Positions 28,516 through 39,262 are shown, numbered from the stretch's first letter. The stretch is DNA of 64,000 nt from Psychrobacillus sp. FSL K6-4046 (GCF_038624605.1 NZ_CP152020.1:1543312-1607311), one strand, 5' to 3'. Made by a program: numbers and translations. Notes: generated by a model from the sequence alone, not told the origin.

Positions 28516-30708
28516 ATGGCAAAAGATCAGGTGAAGACAGCAGAAGATGTTTTTGAAACAGTTTCCACTTATATGAATAAAGAACATGTTGACTTCGTTA
28601 AGAAAGCATACGAATTGGCAGAGCATGCTCATAGAGAACAATTCCGTAATTCTGGGGAGCCATATATTCTACATCCCATACAAGTAGCAGGAATTCTTGC
28701 TGATCTTCAAATGGATCCCGAGACTGTTGCCGCTGGTTTTCTACATGATGTTGTAGAAGACACTGAATATACACGAGAAGATATTGTTCGTGAATTTAAC
28801 GAAGAGGTTGCCCTGTTAGTAGAAGGGGTAACGAAATTAGGTAAAATTAAATATATGTCTAAAGAAGAACAGCAGGCTGAAAATCATCGGAAGATGTTTA
28901 TAGCAATGGCACAGGATATTCGAATTATCTTGATTAAGCTTGCTGACCGTTTACATAATATGCGTACATTAAAGCATTTACCTGAGGAAAAACAACGACG
29001 TATATCTAACGAAACATTAGAGATTTTTGCACCTCTTGCCCACAGACTAGGGATTTCAGCAGTGAAATGGGAGCTAGAGGATACAGCATTGCGTTATTTA
29101 AATCCGCAGCAATATTATCGAATTGTTAATTTTATGAAGAAGAAGCGTACTGAGCGAGAGCTTTATTTAACGGATGTTATGGATGATATAAGAAATCAGC
29201 TAGATGAAATGGAAGTAGGAGCGGATATATCTGGGAGACCGAAGCATATTTACAGTATATATCGCAAAATGGTCGTTCAAAACAAGCAGTTCAATGAAAT
29301 CTATGACTTATTAGCAATGCGAATCATTGTAAATAGTATTAAGGATTGCTACGCCGTTTTAGGGGTTATTCATACACTTTGGAAGCCAATGCCCGGACGA
29401 TTTAAAGACTATATCGCTATGCCTAAGCAAAATATGTACCAATCCCTCCATACTACGGTAATCGGACCTAACGGAGAACCTTTAGAGGTTCAGATTCGTA
29501 CTGAGGAAATGCATAATATTGCTGAATATGGGGTTGCAGCGCATTGGGCTTACAAAGAGGGCAAAAAGGTAGAGGCAGGCAAGCAAAACGTTGATTCCAA
29601 GCTTACTTGGTTTAGAGAAATCTTAGAATTTCAGCAGGAATCATCAAATGCTGAAGAATTTATGGAATCCCTCAAATTCGATTTGTTTTCTGATATGGTG
29701 TACGTATTCACTCCAAAGGGCGATGTAATTGAGCTTCCCGCTAGCTCTGTTCCAATAGATTTTGCGTATCGAGTCCACTCGGAGGTCGGTAACAAAACGA
29801 TTGGTGCTAAAGTGAACGGAAAAATGGTACCGCTGGATACCAAGCTACAAACTGGAGATATTATTGAAGTTCTGACGTCTAAACAATCTTTTGGACCGAG
29901 TAGGGACTGGATAAAAATTGCTCAATCATCGCAGGCAAAAAATAAAATTAAGCAATTCTTTAAAAAACAGCTCAGAGAAGAAAATGTTATAAAAGGTAAA
30001 GAAGCTGTTGAAAAAGAAATAAAAGCTCAAGAGTTTGATATAAAGGAAGTTCTTACTTCTGAGAACATTAAAAGAGTATGCGAAAAATACGCTTTTGCCG
30101 GGGAAGAAGACTTATATGCAGCTGTCGGCTTTAGTGGAATAACTGCTCAACAGGTAGTAAACCGTTTAGCGGAAAAAATGCGCAAAATTCGTGACCAAGA
30201 AGAGGCGCTTGAAAAGATTAATACAGAAATGCAAACGCCTACGATTAAGAAAACAACAGAATCTGGCGTTGTAGTAAAAGGTATCGATAATCTGCTTATT
30301 CGTCTTTCCCGCTGCTGTAGTCCAGTGCCAGGAGATGCGATTGTTGGATTTATCACGAAAGGTAGAGGAGTTTCTGTTCATCGAGCGGACTGTCCGAATG
30401 TTCAAAATGACGATGCCCATTCTCGTATCATTGAAGTTGAGTGGGAGCAATCAGATAGCCCGTCGAAAAAGGAATATCAAGTAGATATCGAAGTATCTGC
30501 TTTTGATCGGACAGGCTTGCTAAACGAAGTACTCCAAGTAGTAAACGAATCTAAAACCAATATAGTTGCAGTTAGTGGCAAATCAGATAATGATATAGCT
30601 TCCATCCATCTGTCTATTTTAATCTCTAATATTGCACATCTGCACAAAGTTGTGGATCGAATTAAACAGCTATCAGATGTCTATTCTGTTCAGCGTATTA
30701 TTAACTAA
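28516..30708 (+). CDS. relA: Bifunctional (p)ppGpp synthetase/hydrolase Rel
   Basis: Rel makes and degrades the stringent-response alarmone on stalled ribosomes. Domains in order are an HD hydrolase ([10 protein letters not shown] near 77-86, so hydrolysis should be intact), synthetase (about 240-360), TGS (about 395-455), the zinc-finger/CC region ([10 protein letters not shown]) and a C-terminal ACT domain. Length is 730 residues. A terminator before it implies its own promoter in the 28366-28515 gap; I could not identify one with confidence. Confidence 0.96.
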   Translation: MAKDQVKTAEDVFETVSTYMNKEHVDFVKKAYELAEHAHREQFRNSGEPYILHPIQVAGILADLQMDPETVAAGFLHDVVEDTEYTREDIVREFNEEVALLVEGVTKLGKIKYMSKEEQQAENHRKMFIAMAQDIRIILIKLADRLHNMRTLKHLPEEKQRRISNETLEIFAPLAHRLGISAVKWELEDTALRYLNPQQYYRIVNFMKKKRTERELYLTDVMDDIRNQLDEMEVGADISGRPKHIYSIYRKMVVQNKQFNEIYDLLAMRIIVNSIKDCYAVLGVIHTLWKPMPGRFKDYIAMPKQNMYQSLHTTVIGPNGEPLEVQIRTEEMHNIAEYGVAAHWAYKEGKKVEAGKQNVDSKLTWFREILEFQQESSNAEEFMESLKFDLFSDMVYVFTPKGDVIELPASSVPIDFAYRVHSEVGNKTIGAKVNGKMVPLDTKLQTGDIIEVLTSKQSFGPSRDWIKIAQSSQAKNKIKQFFKKQLREENVIKGKEAVEKEIKAQEFDIKEVLTSENIKRVCEKYAFAGEEDLYAAVGFSGITAQQVVNRLAEKMRKIRDQEEALEKINTEMQTPTIKKTTESGVVVKGIDNLLIRLSRCCSPVPGDAIVGFITKGRGVSVHRADCPNVQNDDAHSRIIEVEWEQSDSPSKKEYQVDIEVSAFDRTGLLNEVLQVVNESKTNIVAVSGKSDNDIASIHLSILISNIAHLHKVVDRIKQLSDVYSVQRIIN

Positions 30709-30750
30709 TACAAACTATAAACTGAATTTAGTTAAAGGGAGTAAATTTAG

Positions 30751-31188
30751 ATGAAAGTAGTTCTACAAAGATGTAAAAATGCAAAAGTAACAGTAGATGG
30801 CGAAATTACTGGTCAGATAGATCGTGGATATATGTTATTAGTAGGAATTACAACTACAGATACTGAAAAAGAAGTCGATTATTTAGTAGAGAAAATAGCG
30901 GGTCTACGGTTATTTGAGGATGAAGATGGTAAGATGAACCATTCCATTCAAGAAATGAATGGTTCCATTCTTTCTGTCTCTCAATTTACACTTTATGCAG
31001 ATACTAAAAGAGGAAGACGTCCTAGTTTTATAGAGGCCGCTAGACCAGAACAAGCTAAGCCACTTTGGGAGCTGTTCAATAGCAAGTTACAGGCAAAGGA
31101 AATCCAAGTGGAAACAGGGGTTTTTGGAGCCATGATGGATGTCACTTTCACTAATGATGGCCCAGTAACTATCGTGCTTGAGGCTTAG
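30751..31188 (+). CDS. dtd: D-aminoacyl-tRNA deacylase
   Basis: Dtd removes D-amino acids and glycine mischarged on tRNA. The 145-residue protein carries [10 protein letters not shown] near 76-85 and the cross-subunit NDGPVT near 135-140, both active-site elements. ATG 30751 follows AAAGGGAG. It sits 42 bases after relA, as in most Firmicutes. Confidence 0.96.
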   Translation: MKVVLQRCKNAKVTVDGEITGQIDRGYMLLVGITTTDTEKEVDYLVEKIAGLRLFEDEDGKMNHSIQEMNGSILSVSQFTLYADTKRGRRPSFIEAARPEQAKPLWELFNSKLQAKEIQVETGVFGAMMDVTFTNDGPVTIVLEA

Positions 31189-31228
31189 TCTTAAAAACGA
31201 GACTGAAATAAATCCTACTTTATATTAA

Positions 31229-31280
31229 AAGTCCTGAAAATTTTACGAACAGTAAAATTTTCAGGACTTATTTTGTTTAC
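31229..31280. terminator. Long perfect hairpin between dtd and the amidase gene
   Basis: The 18-base arms at 31229-31246 and 31252-31269 are fully complementary (AAGTCCTGAAAATTTTAC on the left) with a five-base loop. It lies between convergent genes; the minus strand also has A/T-rich flanks. It acts as the shared terminator. Confidence 0.88.
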
Positions 31281-31313
31281 TTCATGAATGTTAAAAGACA
31301 ATTAGCTTTTTAA

Positions 31314-32873
31314 TTATTTCAATTGACTATCAAAGTAGTCGATAATACCATTATATATTCCATGAGTTGCTTGTTCCCTAAATGCTCGTGTAGTCACATG
31401 CTGTTCTTCTGTTGGATTGCTCAAATATCCTAATTCTATGAGAATAGCAGGCTGCTTATTTTCTCGAAGTACTAAATAGTTACCTGGTTGAACACCACGA
31501 TTTTTTAAGGAAATCATGTCACCGAGTCCTTTATGAACGTAGTTAGCAAGCTCTTTTTGATGGCTATTCATGTAGTACGTTGTATAGCCTCGTACGGAAC
31601 TATTATTAATGGCATCGTAATGGAGACTTATGAAAGCATCGGCATTCACTTGATGCGCTATAGAAACTCTTTTACGTAAGTCTACATATTCATCCGATTG
31701 TCTGGTCATCCTAACATTAGCACCTGCAGCTTGCAGTTTAGAGGAGAGCAATTCAGCTGTTTTAAGCGTTATATCTTTTTCATCGGTCCCTAAAGCACCG
31801 GTTGTCCCACGATCATTTCCACCATGGCCGGCATCAATTACAATTGTTGCTCCTTTTAATGTCCCTTTTTTTCTTGTAACTTTTTCTTTCTTTTGCTCTT
31901 TCTCTGTTTCTTTTGAAGTTTCCGGAGTATTTGTTTCTTCTGAGGAGGATACTACCCAGTTAGCGATATACCCATTTTTTCCGTTTCCTAAATCGATTTT
32001 AAACCAGTCATTAATTGTCTCAATGACTTTAAATGATTCACCGGCCGCAGCTCTTTTCACTACTTCGCTGTTAGTATTACTCTCAGCGCGGATATTTGTT
32101 CCACTATATAGCACAGTAATGGACTCTGATGAAGTGGTCTTTGAACTAGATCCTACTGCATTTGTAAAACTACCATAAAAGCTGTAAAGCCATCCCTTTT
32201 TTCCTGTTTCAAGTTCTACTTGAACCCATTGGTGGTCCGTAGCAAGTACGTTAAATTGGTCTCCTTTGTTAACTTGACCTATTTTTTTTGAAGATAAGTC
32301 AGGTTTAGCACGTACATTTAAAGCATCCACAGAAATAACAAACTTTCTTTCTTTTATCGATGATGCCGGTGATGGGGTTTTTGTTGCCGTATGTTCAACT
32401 ATAGTCACATATGTATTATTTACCCATCCCTTTTGTCCATTGTAATCAATTTCAACCCATTCATCTTCTGATTGATGTGCAACATACTTTTCTCCTTCAT
32501 TTAATTTACCGATAACGGCTGAAGAAACTGAAGGAGCTGTACGAACGTTTAAATTATTTACTTTGGAGACAATTTGCTTATTGTCTAATCCTTCCGTTTC
32601 AATAGTTGCATACCAGCTAGCAACCCAACCAGTAGTATTTTTGTATTTAACTTTTAACCAATCATTTTCTTTTCCAACTACTGTGAGTTTATCATTTTTA
32701 TGTACTGAACCAATTGTGTCATATGTTAATCCCGGACCACTACGCACCTTTAAAGATGATACACTTACTACAGCCTCTTGTTCTTGAGCTTGAACCTGTA
32801 TATTAACAAAAGGTATGAAGAGCGAAAATACTAGTAATAATGTTACCAATTTGTGGACTATTTTGTTATTCAT
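31314..32873 (-). CDS. Secreted N-acetylmuramoyl-L-alanine amidase with four SH3b domains
   Basis: It cleaves the amide between MurNAc and the stem peptide. A signal peptide (residues 1-29, VQAQ end) precedes four bacterial SH3 repeats (about 34-95, 103-160, 178-237, 248-310), a charged linker, and an Amidase_3 domain (about 340-515). Zinc ligands lie in IDAGHGG, the TDEKD glutamate and SLHYDA, with the catalytic glutamate in ELGYLSN. Similar to B. subtilis YrvJ at this locus. SD GAGGTGA precedes ATG. Confidence 0.93.
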   Translation of the reverse strand: MNNKIVHKLVTLLLVFSLFIPFVNIQVQAQEQEAVVSVSSLKVRSGPGLTYDTIGSVHKNDKLTVVGKENDWLKVKYKNTTGWVASWYATIETEGLDNKQIVSKVNNLNVRTAPSVSSAVIGKLNEGEKYVAHQSEDEWVEIDYNGQKGWVNNTYVTIVEHTATKTPSPASSIKERKFVISVDALNVRAKPDLSSKKIGQVNKGDQFNVLATDHQWVQVELETGKKGWLYSFYGSFTNAVGSSSKTTSSESITVLYSGTNIRAESNTNSEVVKRAAAGESFKVIETINDWFKIDLGNGKNGYIANWVVSSSEETNTPETSKETEKEQKKEKVTRKKGTLKGATIVIDAGHGGNDRGTTGALGTDEKDITLKTAELLSSKLQAAGANVRMTRQSDEYVDLRKRVSIAHQVNADAFISLHYDAINNSSVRGYTTYYMNSHQKELANYVHKGLGDMISLKNRGVQPGNYLVLRENKQPAILIELGYLSNPTEEQHVTTRAFREQATHGIYNGIIDYFDSQLK

Positions 32874-32937
32874 TGGATCACCTCTCTCTTTATTGTAAAT
32901 AGTCTAACAAAAAATTACTACCATTTATTTAAAAAGG

Positions 32938-32966
32938 TTGACTTATTTCATTTACGTTATTATGAT
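32938..32966 (+). promoter_or_regulatory. SigA promoter of hisS-aspS
   Basis: TTGACT (32938-32943) and TATGAT (32961-32966) have a 17-base spacer. Transcription should begin near 32973 and run through the T-box leader. Confidence 0.85.
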
Positions 32967-32972
32967 AAAGTA

Positions 32973-33255
32973 TAATTAAAAATTTAAACAAACCATTGAC
33001 CGAAAAAGTAACTGTTTATAAGGAATGACAAGAGAGGGAAAGACGTGGCTGCAATCTTTCCTACAGACCCCTACAGTGAACAACATTCGAGAGGTTTTTT
33101 GTCGAAAGAGTATTCTTTAGTAGGCAAAAACGGATCTGGCCGTTATCCAGCGTTGAGAGGGTTAATTATATTAACCAACTAGGGTGGAACCGCGGAAGCT
33201 TAAAAGCTCTCGTCCCTTGCTATATGCAAGGGATGAGGGCTTTTTTTATTTGTAT
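32973..33255 (+). ncRNA. T-box leader of hisS-aspS
   Basis: The conserved T-box AGGGTGGAACCGCGG at 33181-33195 is followed by a terminator hairpin with CTCGTCCCTTGC (33209-33220) and GCAAGGGATGAGG (33226-33238) and a T run. Stem I lies upstream (about 33030-33150). Uncharged cognate tRNA binding favours the antiterminator. A CAT within the 33077-33096 loop region could be the histidine specifier, but I could not fold stem I to prove it. Confidence 0.9.
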
Positions 33256-33274
33256 TTGAAGGGAGTCCAACATA

Positions 33275-34552
33275 ATGGATATTAAATTACCAAGAGGAAC
33301 ACAAGATATTTTGCCATCTGAAACAGCAAAGTGGCAGATAGTAGAAGATTTAATAAGAGACGAGTGTCGTATGTTTCACTACAAAGAGATTAGAACACCT
33401 GTCTTTGAGCATACTGAACTATTTACTAGAGGAGTAGGAGATACAACTGATATCGTCCAAAAAGAAATGTACACGTTTCAGGACAGAGGAAATCGATCAC
33501 TTACGTTAAGACCTGAAGGAACAGCATCAGTTGTACGATCATTTGTAGAACATAAGATGTTCGGATATCCTGATCAGCCAGTAAAGCTATATTACATGGG
33601 ACCTATGTTCCGCTATGAGCGTCAACAAGCTGGTAGGTATCGTCAATTTGTTCAATTTGGTATGGAGGCAATCGGTAGTGCTGACCCAGCAATCGATGCT
33701 GAAGTAATATCTCTAGCTATGTCGATCTATAAAAAAGCTGGTTTAAAAAGCTTGAAACTAGTGATTAACTCACTAGGGGATACAGAAAGCCGAATCGCTC
33801 ACAGAGAAGCTTTAGTGAACCATTTTGAACCGCATATCGAGGAATTTTGCTCTGATTGCCAAAATAGATTGCAAAAAAATCCACTGCGAATTTTAGACTG
33901 TAAGGTAGATCGTAACAATCCTTTGATGGCAAAAGCACCATCTTTAACAGATTTTTTAAATGAAGAATCTGCAGCATATTTTGAAAAAGTAAAACAATAC
34001 TTAACCACGTTAAATATTGAGTTCGAGGTAGATCCTAATTTAGTACGAGGACTAGACTATTATAATCACACTGCATTTGAAATTATGAGTACTGCTGAGG
34101 GATTTGGTGCAATCACTACGCTAGCTGGTGGAGGAAGATATAACGGCTTAGTAGCGGAGCTAGGTGGGCCAGATTCTCCGGGTATCGGTTATGCGATGAG
34201 TATTGAAAGACTTCTACTGGCGATGGAGGCAGAAAAAATTGCGTTTCCAGACCATACTTCACTAGATGTTTACCTAGTGGCTATGGGTGAGGAAGCTAAG
34301 AAAAAAGTGACGGAGCTTACCTTTGAGCTGCGTCAAAACAAAATTTCTGCTGATATGGACTATTTAGACCGTAAAGTAAAGGCTCAGATGAAATCAGCGG
34401 ACCGATTAAAAGCAAAAGCAGTGATTGTAATCGGTGAAGATGAACTCGAAAAACAAAGTGTTATGTTGAAAGATTTAACTACCGGGACTCAACAGCTAGT
34501 ACCATTTACATCCTTAATAGATGAAGTTAAAAAATTAACGGAGGCAAAATAA
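33275..34552 (+). CDS. hisS: Histidyl-tRNA synthetase
   Basis: A class II synthetase. Motif 1 (around [17 protein letters not shown]), motif 2 ([19 protein letters not shown] near 110-128) and the histidine-binding [14 protein letters not shown] near 257-270 are intact. At 425 residues it is full length. It is the first gene of a T-box-controlled operon with aspS two bases downstream. Confidence 0.97.
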   Translation: MDIKLPRGTQDILPSETAKWQIVEDLIRDECRMFHYKEIRTPVFEHTELFTRGVGDTTDIVQKEMYTFQDRGNRSLTLRPEGTASVVRSFVEHKMFGYPDQPVKLYYMGPMFRYERQQAGRYRQFVQFGMEAIGSADPAIDAEVISLAMSIYKKAGLKSLKLVINSLGDTESRIAHREALVNHFEPHIEEFCSDCQNRLQKNPLRILDCKVDRNNPLMAKAPSLTDFLNEESAAYFEKVKQYLTTLNIEFEVDPNLVRGLDYYNHTAFEIMSTAEGFGAITTLAGGGRYNGLVAELGGPDSPGIGYAMSIERLLLAMEAEKIAFPDHTSLDVYLVAMGEEAKKKVTELTFELRQNKISADMDYLDRKVKAQMKSADRLKAKAVIVIGEDELEKQSVMLKDLTTGTQQLVPFTSLIDEVKKLTEAK

Positions 34553-34554
34553 TC

Positions 34555-36324
34555 ATGAACAGAACGCATACAAGTGGACAACTAAACGAACAACATATAG
34601 GTGAATCGGTTCAACTAATCGGTTGGGTTCAAAAACGAAGAGATTTGGGCGGACTAATTTTCGTTGATGTGAGAGACCGTACTGGTATTGTGCAAGTTGT
34701 ATTTAATCCAGAAATTTCAGAAACTGCTCTACAGGTGGCAAATACGTTACGAAACGAATTTATCATTGAAATTAAAGGGAATGTCGTTGCACGTGCAGAA
34801 AATCAAATAAACCGCAACATCCCTTCTGGTGCAATTGAGGTTCAAGCAAATGAAATTTCCGTTATCAACGAGGCAAAAAATCCTCCTTTTTCAATTGAAA
34901 ATCAAACAGACGCAGGGGAAGATGTCCGTTTAAAATATCGTTATCTAGATTTAAGAAGACCAGTGATGTATGACACGTTTAAAATGCGTTCAGATATTAC
35001 AAAAACAGTTAGACGTTTCTTAGACGATGAAGGATTCCTTGAAGTAGAGACACCAATCTTAACAAAATCTACGCCAGAGGGAGCTCGAGATTACCTAGTA
35101 CCAAGTCGTGTACATGGAGGAGAGTTTTACGCTTTACCTCAGTCTCCACAATTGTTTAAACAGTTGCTGATGGTTGGAGGATTTGAAAAGTACTATCAAA
35201 TTGCTCGCTGTTTCCGTGACGAAGATTTACGTGCTGATCGTCAACCAGAATTTACACAAATTGATATGGAAATGAGCTTCCTGTCCATGGATGAAATTCT
35301 TGAGATGAATGAGCGCATGATGCAAAAGATCATGAAGGATGTTAAAGAAGTAGATGTTAGCATTCCATTCCCACGAATGGATTATGACGAAGCAATGGCA
35401 AGATTCGGATCAGATAAACCAGATGTTCGTTTTGGTTTAGAGTTAACAGATCTTTCAGAGCAAGTGAAGGATAGCTCCTTTAAAGTATTTGCATCTGCAG
35501 TAGAAGCTGGCGGCCAGGTTAAAGCTATTAACGTCAAAGGAGCAGCAGATAACTATTCACGTAAAGATATTGATGCCCTTGGAGAATATGCATCTCGTTA
35601 TGGTGCAAAAGGTCTTGCATGGCTTAAAGTTGACGAGGAAGGCATTAAAGGGCCTATTGCAAAATTCTTTGAAGGTGAAGCGGCAAGTACGCTTATTCAA
35701 ACTCTAGTTGCTGAAGCAGGAGATTTATTGCTATTTGTAGCTGACAAGAAATCAGTAGTTGCAGATGCACTTGGAGCGTTACGTTTGAAGCTTGGTAAAG
35801 ATTTAAAGCTAATCGATGAAAGTCGTTATGCTTTCCTATGGGTCGTGAACTGGCCACTATTCGAGTATGATGAAAAAGAAGGACGTTATTACGCAGCCCA
35901 CCATCCATTTACACGTCCTGCTGACGAAGACCTGCCGTTAATGGAAACTGATCCAAGCCAAGTAAAAGCACAAGCTTATGACCTTGTTTTAAATGGCTAT
36001 GAGCTAGGTGGCGGATCTCTTCGTATTTATTCAAGAGAAGTACAGGAAAAAATGTTTGAGATTCTTGGATTCTCTGACGAAGAGGCAAAAGCTCAGTTTG
36101 GATTCTTAATGGAGGCGTTTGAATATGGTACACCTCCTCACGGTGGAGTAGCATTCGGATTAGACCGTTTAGTTATGCTTCTATCCGGAAGAACAAATCT
36201 TCGTGATACAATTGCTTTCCCTAAGACAGCAAGTGCTAGCTGCTTACTGACACAAGCACCAAGTCCAGTAGCAGAAGCACAGCTTGATGAACTACAGTTA
36301 AGCTTAAATAAAAAAGAACAATAA
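34555..36324 (+). CDS. aspS: Aspartyl-tRNA synthetase
   Basis: A class IIb synthetase of the bacterial type: N-terminal OB anticodon-binding fold (about 1-105), catalytic core with [13 protein letters not shown] and [16 protein letters not shown] (about 190-230), the bacterial GAD insertion, and motif 3 [13 protein letters not shown] near 530. Length 589. It shares the hisS T-box, so its expression also responds to that signal. Confidence 0.97.
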   Translation: MNRTHTSGQLNEQHIGESVQLIGWVQKRRDLGGLIFVDVRDRTGIVQVVFNPEISETALQVANTLRNEFIIEIKGNVVARAENQINRNIPSGAIEVQANEISVINEAKNPPFSIENQTDAGEDVRLKYRYLDLRRPVMYDTFKMRSDITKTVRRFLDDEGFLEVETPILTKSTPEGARDYLVPSRVHGGEFYALPQSPQLFKQLLMVGGFEKYYQIARCFRDEDLRADRQPEFTQIDMEMSFLSMDEILEMNERMMQKIMKDVKEVDVSIPFPRMDYDEAMARFGSDKPDVRFGLELTDLSEQVKDSSFKVFASAVEAGGQVKAINVKGAADNYSRKDIDALGEYASRYGAKGLAWLKVDEEGIKGPIAKFFEGEAASTLIQTLVAEAGDLLLFVADKKSVVADALGALRLKLGKDLKLIDESRYAFLWVVNWPLFEYDEKEGRYYAAHHPFTRPADEDLPLMETDPSQVKAQAYDLVLNGYELGGGSLRIYSREVQEKMFEILGFSDEEAKAQFGFLMEAFEYGTPPHGGVAFGLDRLVMLLSGRTNLRDTIAFPKTASASCLLTQAPSPVAEAQLDELQLSLNKKEQ

Positions 36325-36332
36325 ATAGTTAC

Positions 36333-36375
36333 CACCTTTTAAGCATGAAATTTATGCTTAAAAGGTGTTTTTTTA
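36333..36375 (+). terminator. Intrinsic terminator after aspS
   Basis: CACCTTTTAAGCAT (36333-36346) and ATGCTTAAAAGGTG (36354-36367) pair perfectly and are followed by TTTTTTT. Confidence 0.93.
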
Positions 36376-36424
36376 TTTGTGAGTTTAAATATAGGGGATG
36401 GAAGGAAGTTCCTCTTAAAACAGC

Positions 36425-36576
36425 GGGAATCGCACCTAAAAGTAGAGGAAATGACACCTAAATCACAATGAGGCGCCGCACGTAAGAGGGAGGGAAGTGC
36501 AACATAAAGAAGAGAAAGTGATACCTAATAAGTGAAGACACAATTAAAAGTAGAGAAAGTAATACCTAAAACACTC
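36425..36576 (+). repeat. Degenerate ~22-nt tandem repeat array, purine-rich
   Basis: About seven imperfect units follow a pattern close to GGAAGTGACACCTAAAAGTA, for example at 36425, 36447, 36472, 36494, 36516, 36536 and 36554. Units vary in both length and sequence. They fill most of the 36325-36682 gap and do not encode a convincing protein. No matching protein-coding or RNA family was recognised. Confidence 0.55.
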
Positions 36577-36682
36577 TTCCAAATACTAAAACTAAATAAA
36601 AATTGGAAGATAACAAAATCTAACTAAAATAATTTAAGATGAGGTCACATATACTTTTAAGAGATTATACATAATTGGGAGG

Positions 36683-36958
36683 ATGATTGGAGTTATTGAA
36701 AAGGCATTACTCTTTATAATTTTATTAAGACTTGCATCTGGTAGCATAGAAATTACTGCAGCCATGTTTATGCTAAAGTTTAATGACTTAGAAAAAGCAT
36801 TCTATATTAATTCAATGCTTGCACTAGTAGGGCCTTGCATTTTGATCGTTACGACAGGTATAGGTTTAATGGGATTAGCGGATAAAATATCTATGACTCG
36901 AATCGTATGCCTATTCGCAGGTATTTTATTAATACTCTTTAGTGTAAATTCAAAATGA
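36683..36958 (+). CDS. DUF2619 (YqhV-like) small membrane protein
   Basis: A 91-residue protein with three hydrophobic spans. The stretch LRLASGSIEITAAMFMLKFND resembles B. subtilis YqhV, a conserved spore-former protein of unknown role encoded before spoIIIA there. Here it stands alone after aspS. The start is unclear: GGGAGG (36677-36682) touches ATG 36683 with no spacing, while codons at normal distance are GTT or ATT. Confidence 0.72.
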   Translation: MIGVIEKALLFIILLRLASGSIEITAAMFMLKFNDLEKAFYINSMLALVGPCILIVTTGIGLMGLADKISMTRIVCLFAGILLILFSVNSK

Positions 36959-36985
36959 GTTTATCAAATTATAAGCTAAAAAAAC

Positions 36986-37037
36986 TAGCACATGTTTCCT
37001 TCTCAATAGTGAGAATGGAAGTTGGTGCTAATTTTTT
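36986..37037 (+). terminator. Terminator after the DUF2619 gene
   Basis: TAGCAC (36986-36991) pairs with GTGCTA (37025-37030), with inner TTCC/GGAA and CTCA/TGAG stems, then a seven-base T run. Confidence 0.78.
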
Positions 37038-37053
37038 TGAGGATTTATTAAAT

Positions 37054-37090
37054 AACCGATAACTTGAAGGCATTATCGGTTTTATTTTTA
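37054..37090. terminator. Terminator for the MFS gene (bidirectional)
   Basis: AACCGATAA (37054-37062) and TTATCGGTT (37073-37081) pair perfectly. T-rich sequence follows on the plus strand and A/T-rich sequence on the minus strand, where the convergent MFS gene ends. Confidence 0.72.
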
Positions 37091-37104
37091 TATTTAACAA
37101 TATT

Positions 37105-38349
37105 TTAAGCGGGCTTTTCATCTTTTTTTTCGATTTCACTAACTTTAACCAGCTTAAAGACAAGAAACGTGAGTATAATTCCTAGAACACCACAGCCTAT
37201 ATAAAAAGGATTGATATAGTTTTTCATGACTAATGATAGGATAGGTGGTCCTGCTGCTACTCCTAAAAAACGAGCAGAGCTGTAAAAGGAAGAAATGGTT
37301 CCTCGTTCTTCTTTTTTTATGTTTTCAGTAATAATCGCATCTAAAACAGGAAGGATGGCACCAATTGCGATTCCAAGAATGCTGGAAACGGCGATTAACA
37401 AAAAGATGCTGTCTTTTACAAATCCTATAAATACAACACTTGCCGAAGCAACGATGAGTGTAATAATCATTAGACGTTTAATCGTTTTTAATTGTCCCTT
37501 GATCTTTCTGCCAGTAATAAAGGATGCAATACATAAGAATAATAAAGGAATGGCTAATACAAACCCTTTTTTAATTCCTTTAATATCATGAATTTTCTCC
37601 AATATTTCTGATAGATAAAATAGAACCCCGAAAAGAACGAACATCGCAAATATTCCATTTAAAAATACCGAGGTTAACCACTTACCTTCAGCTTTAAATG
37701 TTTCCTTGACCTTGTTTAAGAATTCCTTAAGTTTATCTGGTTCTTCGTTATCTCCTTTAGGAACTTTAACGAAAAATAATATGAGTATGAAGGCGATGGC
37801 GCTAAAAATAGAGATAGAGAAAAATGGGAAGAACCATAATACAGCAGCTATAGCTGAACCTAGGATAGGGCTTAAAACTTTACCAAAAGTATTGGATGTC
37901 TCAATCAGACCTAAGGTGGAGCTTGTCTTCTCGGGGTCATCTTTAAACAAATCACCTACTAGAGGCAAGACAATCGGCATAGCACCGGCAGCACCCATAC
38001 CTTGCAAAACCCTACCAATAATGATCATCATGTAAGGACTGTCCATTTTCCAGGAGGCCATTCCAGCTATAAGACCACCGATCAATGCTAAAAGTAAGCA
38101 AGGCAATATAATTTTCTTTCTCCCAAATCGATCAGATAAATAGCCAGCGACTGGAATAAGAATGATGGCAGCAATTGAGTAGCTAGTTATAATCATACTT
38201 GATTGAAAAGAACTAATATCTACCTTTTTCTCCAGTATTGGAAGCACGGGAATAAGCATGGAGTTCCCCAGTGTCATCACTAATGGAATCGAAGCTATAC
38301 TAATAATAGTCATCTTGCTTACGATAAGATTTTCATCTTTCTTCCCCAA
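37105..38349 (-). CDS. MFS drug-efflux-type transporter
   Basis: A 414-residue protein with about 12 spans and the MFS signature AGYLSDRFGRKK between spans 2 and 3 (about residues 64-75). The N-terminal half also has the GxLxxPxxG-like stretch MLIPVLPILEKK. It is likely a proton-coupled exporter of small molecules; the substrate cannot be told. TTG 38349 lies six bases after GAGGTG, whereas the longer frame starts inside that SD. It and the LysE gene interrupt the usual aspS-6S-tcdA order. Confidence 0.85.
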   Translation of the reverse strand: MGKKDENLIVSKMTIISIASIPLVMTLGNSMLIPVLPILEKKVDISSFQSSMIITSYSIAAIILIPVAGYLSDRFGRKKIILPCLLLALIGGLIAGMASWKMDSPYMMIIIGRVLQGMGAAGAMPIVLPLVGDLFKDDPEKTSSTLGLIETSNTFGKVLSPILGSAIAAVLWFFPFFSISIFSAIAFILILFFVKVPKGDNEEPDKLKEFLNKVKETFKAEGKWLTSVFLNGIFAMFVLFGVLFYLSEILEKIHDIKGIKKGFVLAIPLLFLCIASFITGRKIKGQLKTIKRLMIITLIVASASVVFIGFVKDSIFLLIAVSSILGIAIGAILPVLDAIITENIKKEERGTISSFYSSARFLGVAAGPPILSLVMKNYINPFYIGCGVLGIILTFLVFKLVKVSEIEKKDEKPA

Positions 38350-38436
38350 CCTACACACCTCAATTTTTATAGAATAAAGGTATGTTCTCCTATAGGGATT
38401 TTTTTATGCATATGTTTATAAGAATTGACTTCTTGT

Positions 38437-39066
38437 TTAAAATAAAGAATAGTAAGCCTGAATTCCGAAGTATATACCAAAACCTATCATGGAAATAGAA
38501 GAGATGATGGATACAGTTTTTAAAAGAGGCGTAGATAGTAATTTTCTAGACCCACTAGAAATAGTAGCCATCGTCAGATCGACAAGTGTAATTCCTAATA
38601 AGATAGTAATACTATACAAAATAACCTCAATCCCTGATAAAGATCCACTTGCTCCTCCAACAAGTATGGAACCATAAATTCCAAGCCAAAATAAAATAGT
38701 CAAAGGATTCAATAGAGCCATAAGTAACCCAGATAGAAAGGAATGTCTTAACCTTACGACCTTTCGATATTTTGCATCCATAGAAATATTATTTACCGTT
38801 AACAAGTTTTCAATCCCTGTGTACATGAGGACAAAAAATCCAAAAGACCAAAGAAACGTTTTCATCATTGGATTGTCAATAAATTGTCCGACACCAAAGT
38901 ACACCATTAACATGTAGAGAATGTCAGTTGCAATTGCTCCTAAACCAAAAAACCAAGCATGAAAAAACCCATTTTTTATGCCAGTGTTCAGCAAGGTTGC
39001 CTTTACAGGGCCGATTGGTGCAGCCAACGATATACCTAATATAAAATAAGTGGTTAGTGAATTCAC
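38437..39066 (-). CDS. LysE/RhtB-family amino acid exporter
   Basis: A 209-residue protein with about six spans and the family N-terminus ISLAAPIGPVKATLLNTGI (about 12-30). Members export basic or neutral amino acids. Start is GTG 39066, eight bases after GGAGG; the neighbouring ATG reads straight into a stop. A perfect 10-bp inverted repeat just upstream (39088-39116) may be an operator. Confidence 0.85.
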   Translation of the reverse strand: MNSLTTYFILGISLAAPIGPVKATLLNTGIKNGFFHAWFFGLGAIATDILYMLMVYFGVGQFIDNPMMKTFLWSFGFFVLMYTGIENLLTVNNISMDAKYRKVVRLRHSFLSGLLMALLNPLTILFWLGIYGSILVGGASGSLSGIEVILYSITILLGITLVDLTMATISSGSRKLLSTPLLKTVSIISSISMIGFGIYFGIQAYYSLF

Positions 39067-39087
39067 ATAGAGCCCTCCGTTTAAAGT

Positions 39088-39116
39088 CTTGTCTATGTAT
39101 ATTATTCATAGACAAG
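39088..39116. promoter_or_regulatory. Perfect inverted repeat upstream of the LysE gene
   Basis: CTTGTCTATG (39088-39097) and CATAGACAAG (39107-39116) are exact inverses around nine AT-rich bases. It lies about 8 bases upstream of the SD on the minus strand, where a repressor could block transcription or an RNA hairpin could form. There is no T run, so it is not a normal terminator. Confidence 0.5.
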
Positions 39117-39262
39117 GATATCTAGGACTAGTTTTATAGAGTATTTTTATCGACGTTTGTAAGTGTGAAAGAAGGGTAAGGATATGGAAGAAAGGTGTTA
39201 TATATGATATATCTACTAACCTTCATGATTCTGAATAGTCAAATAATATCATGGTATATTCA

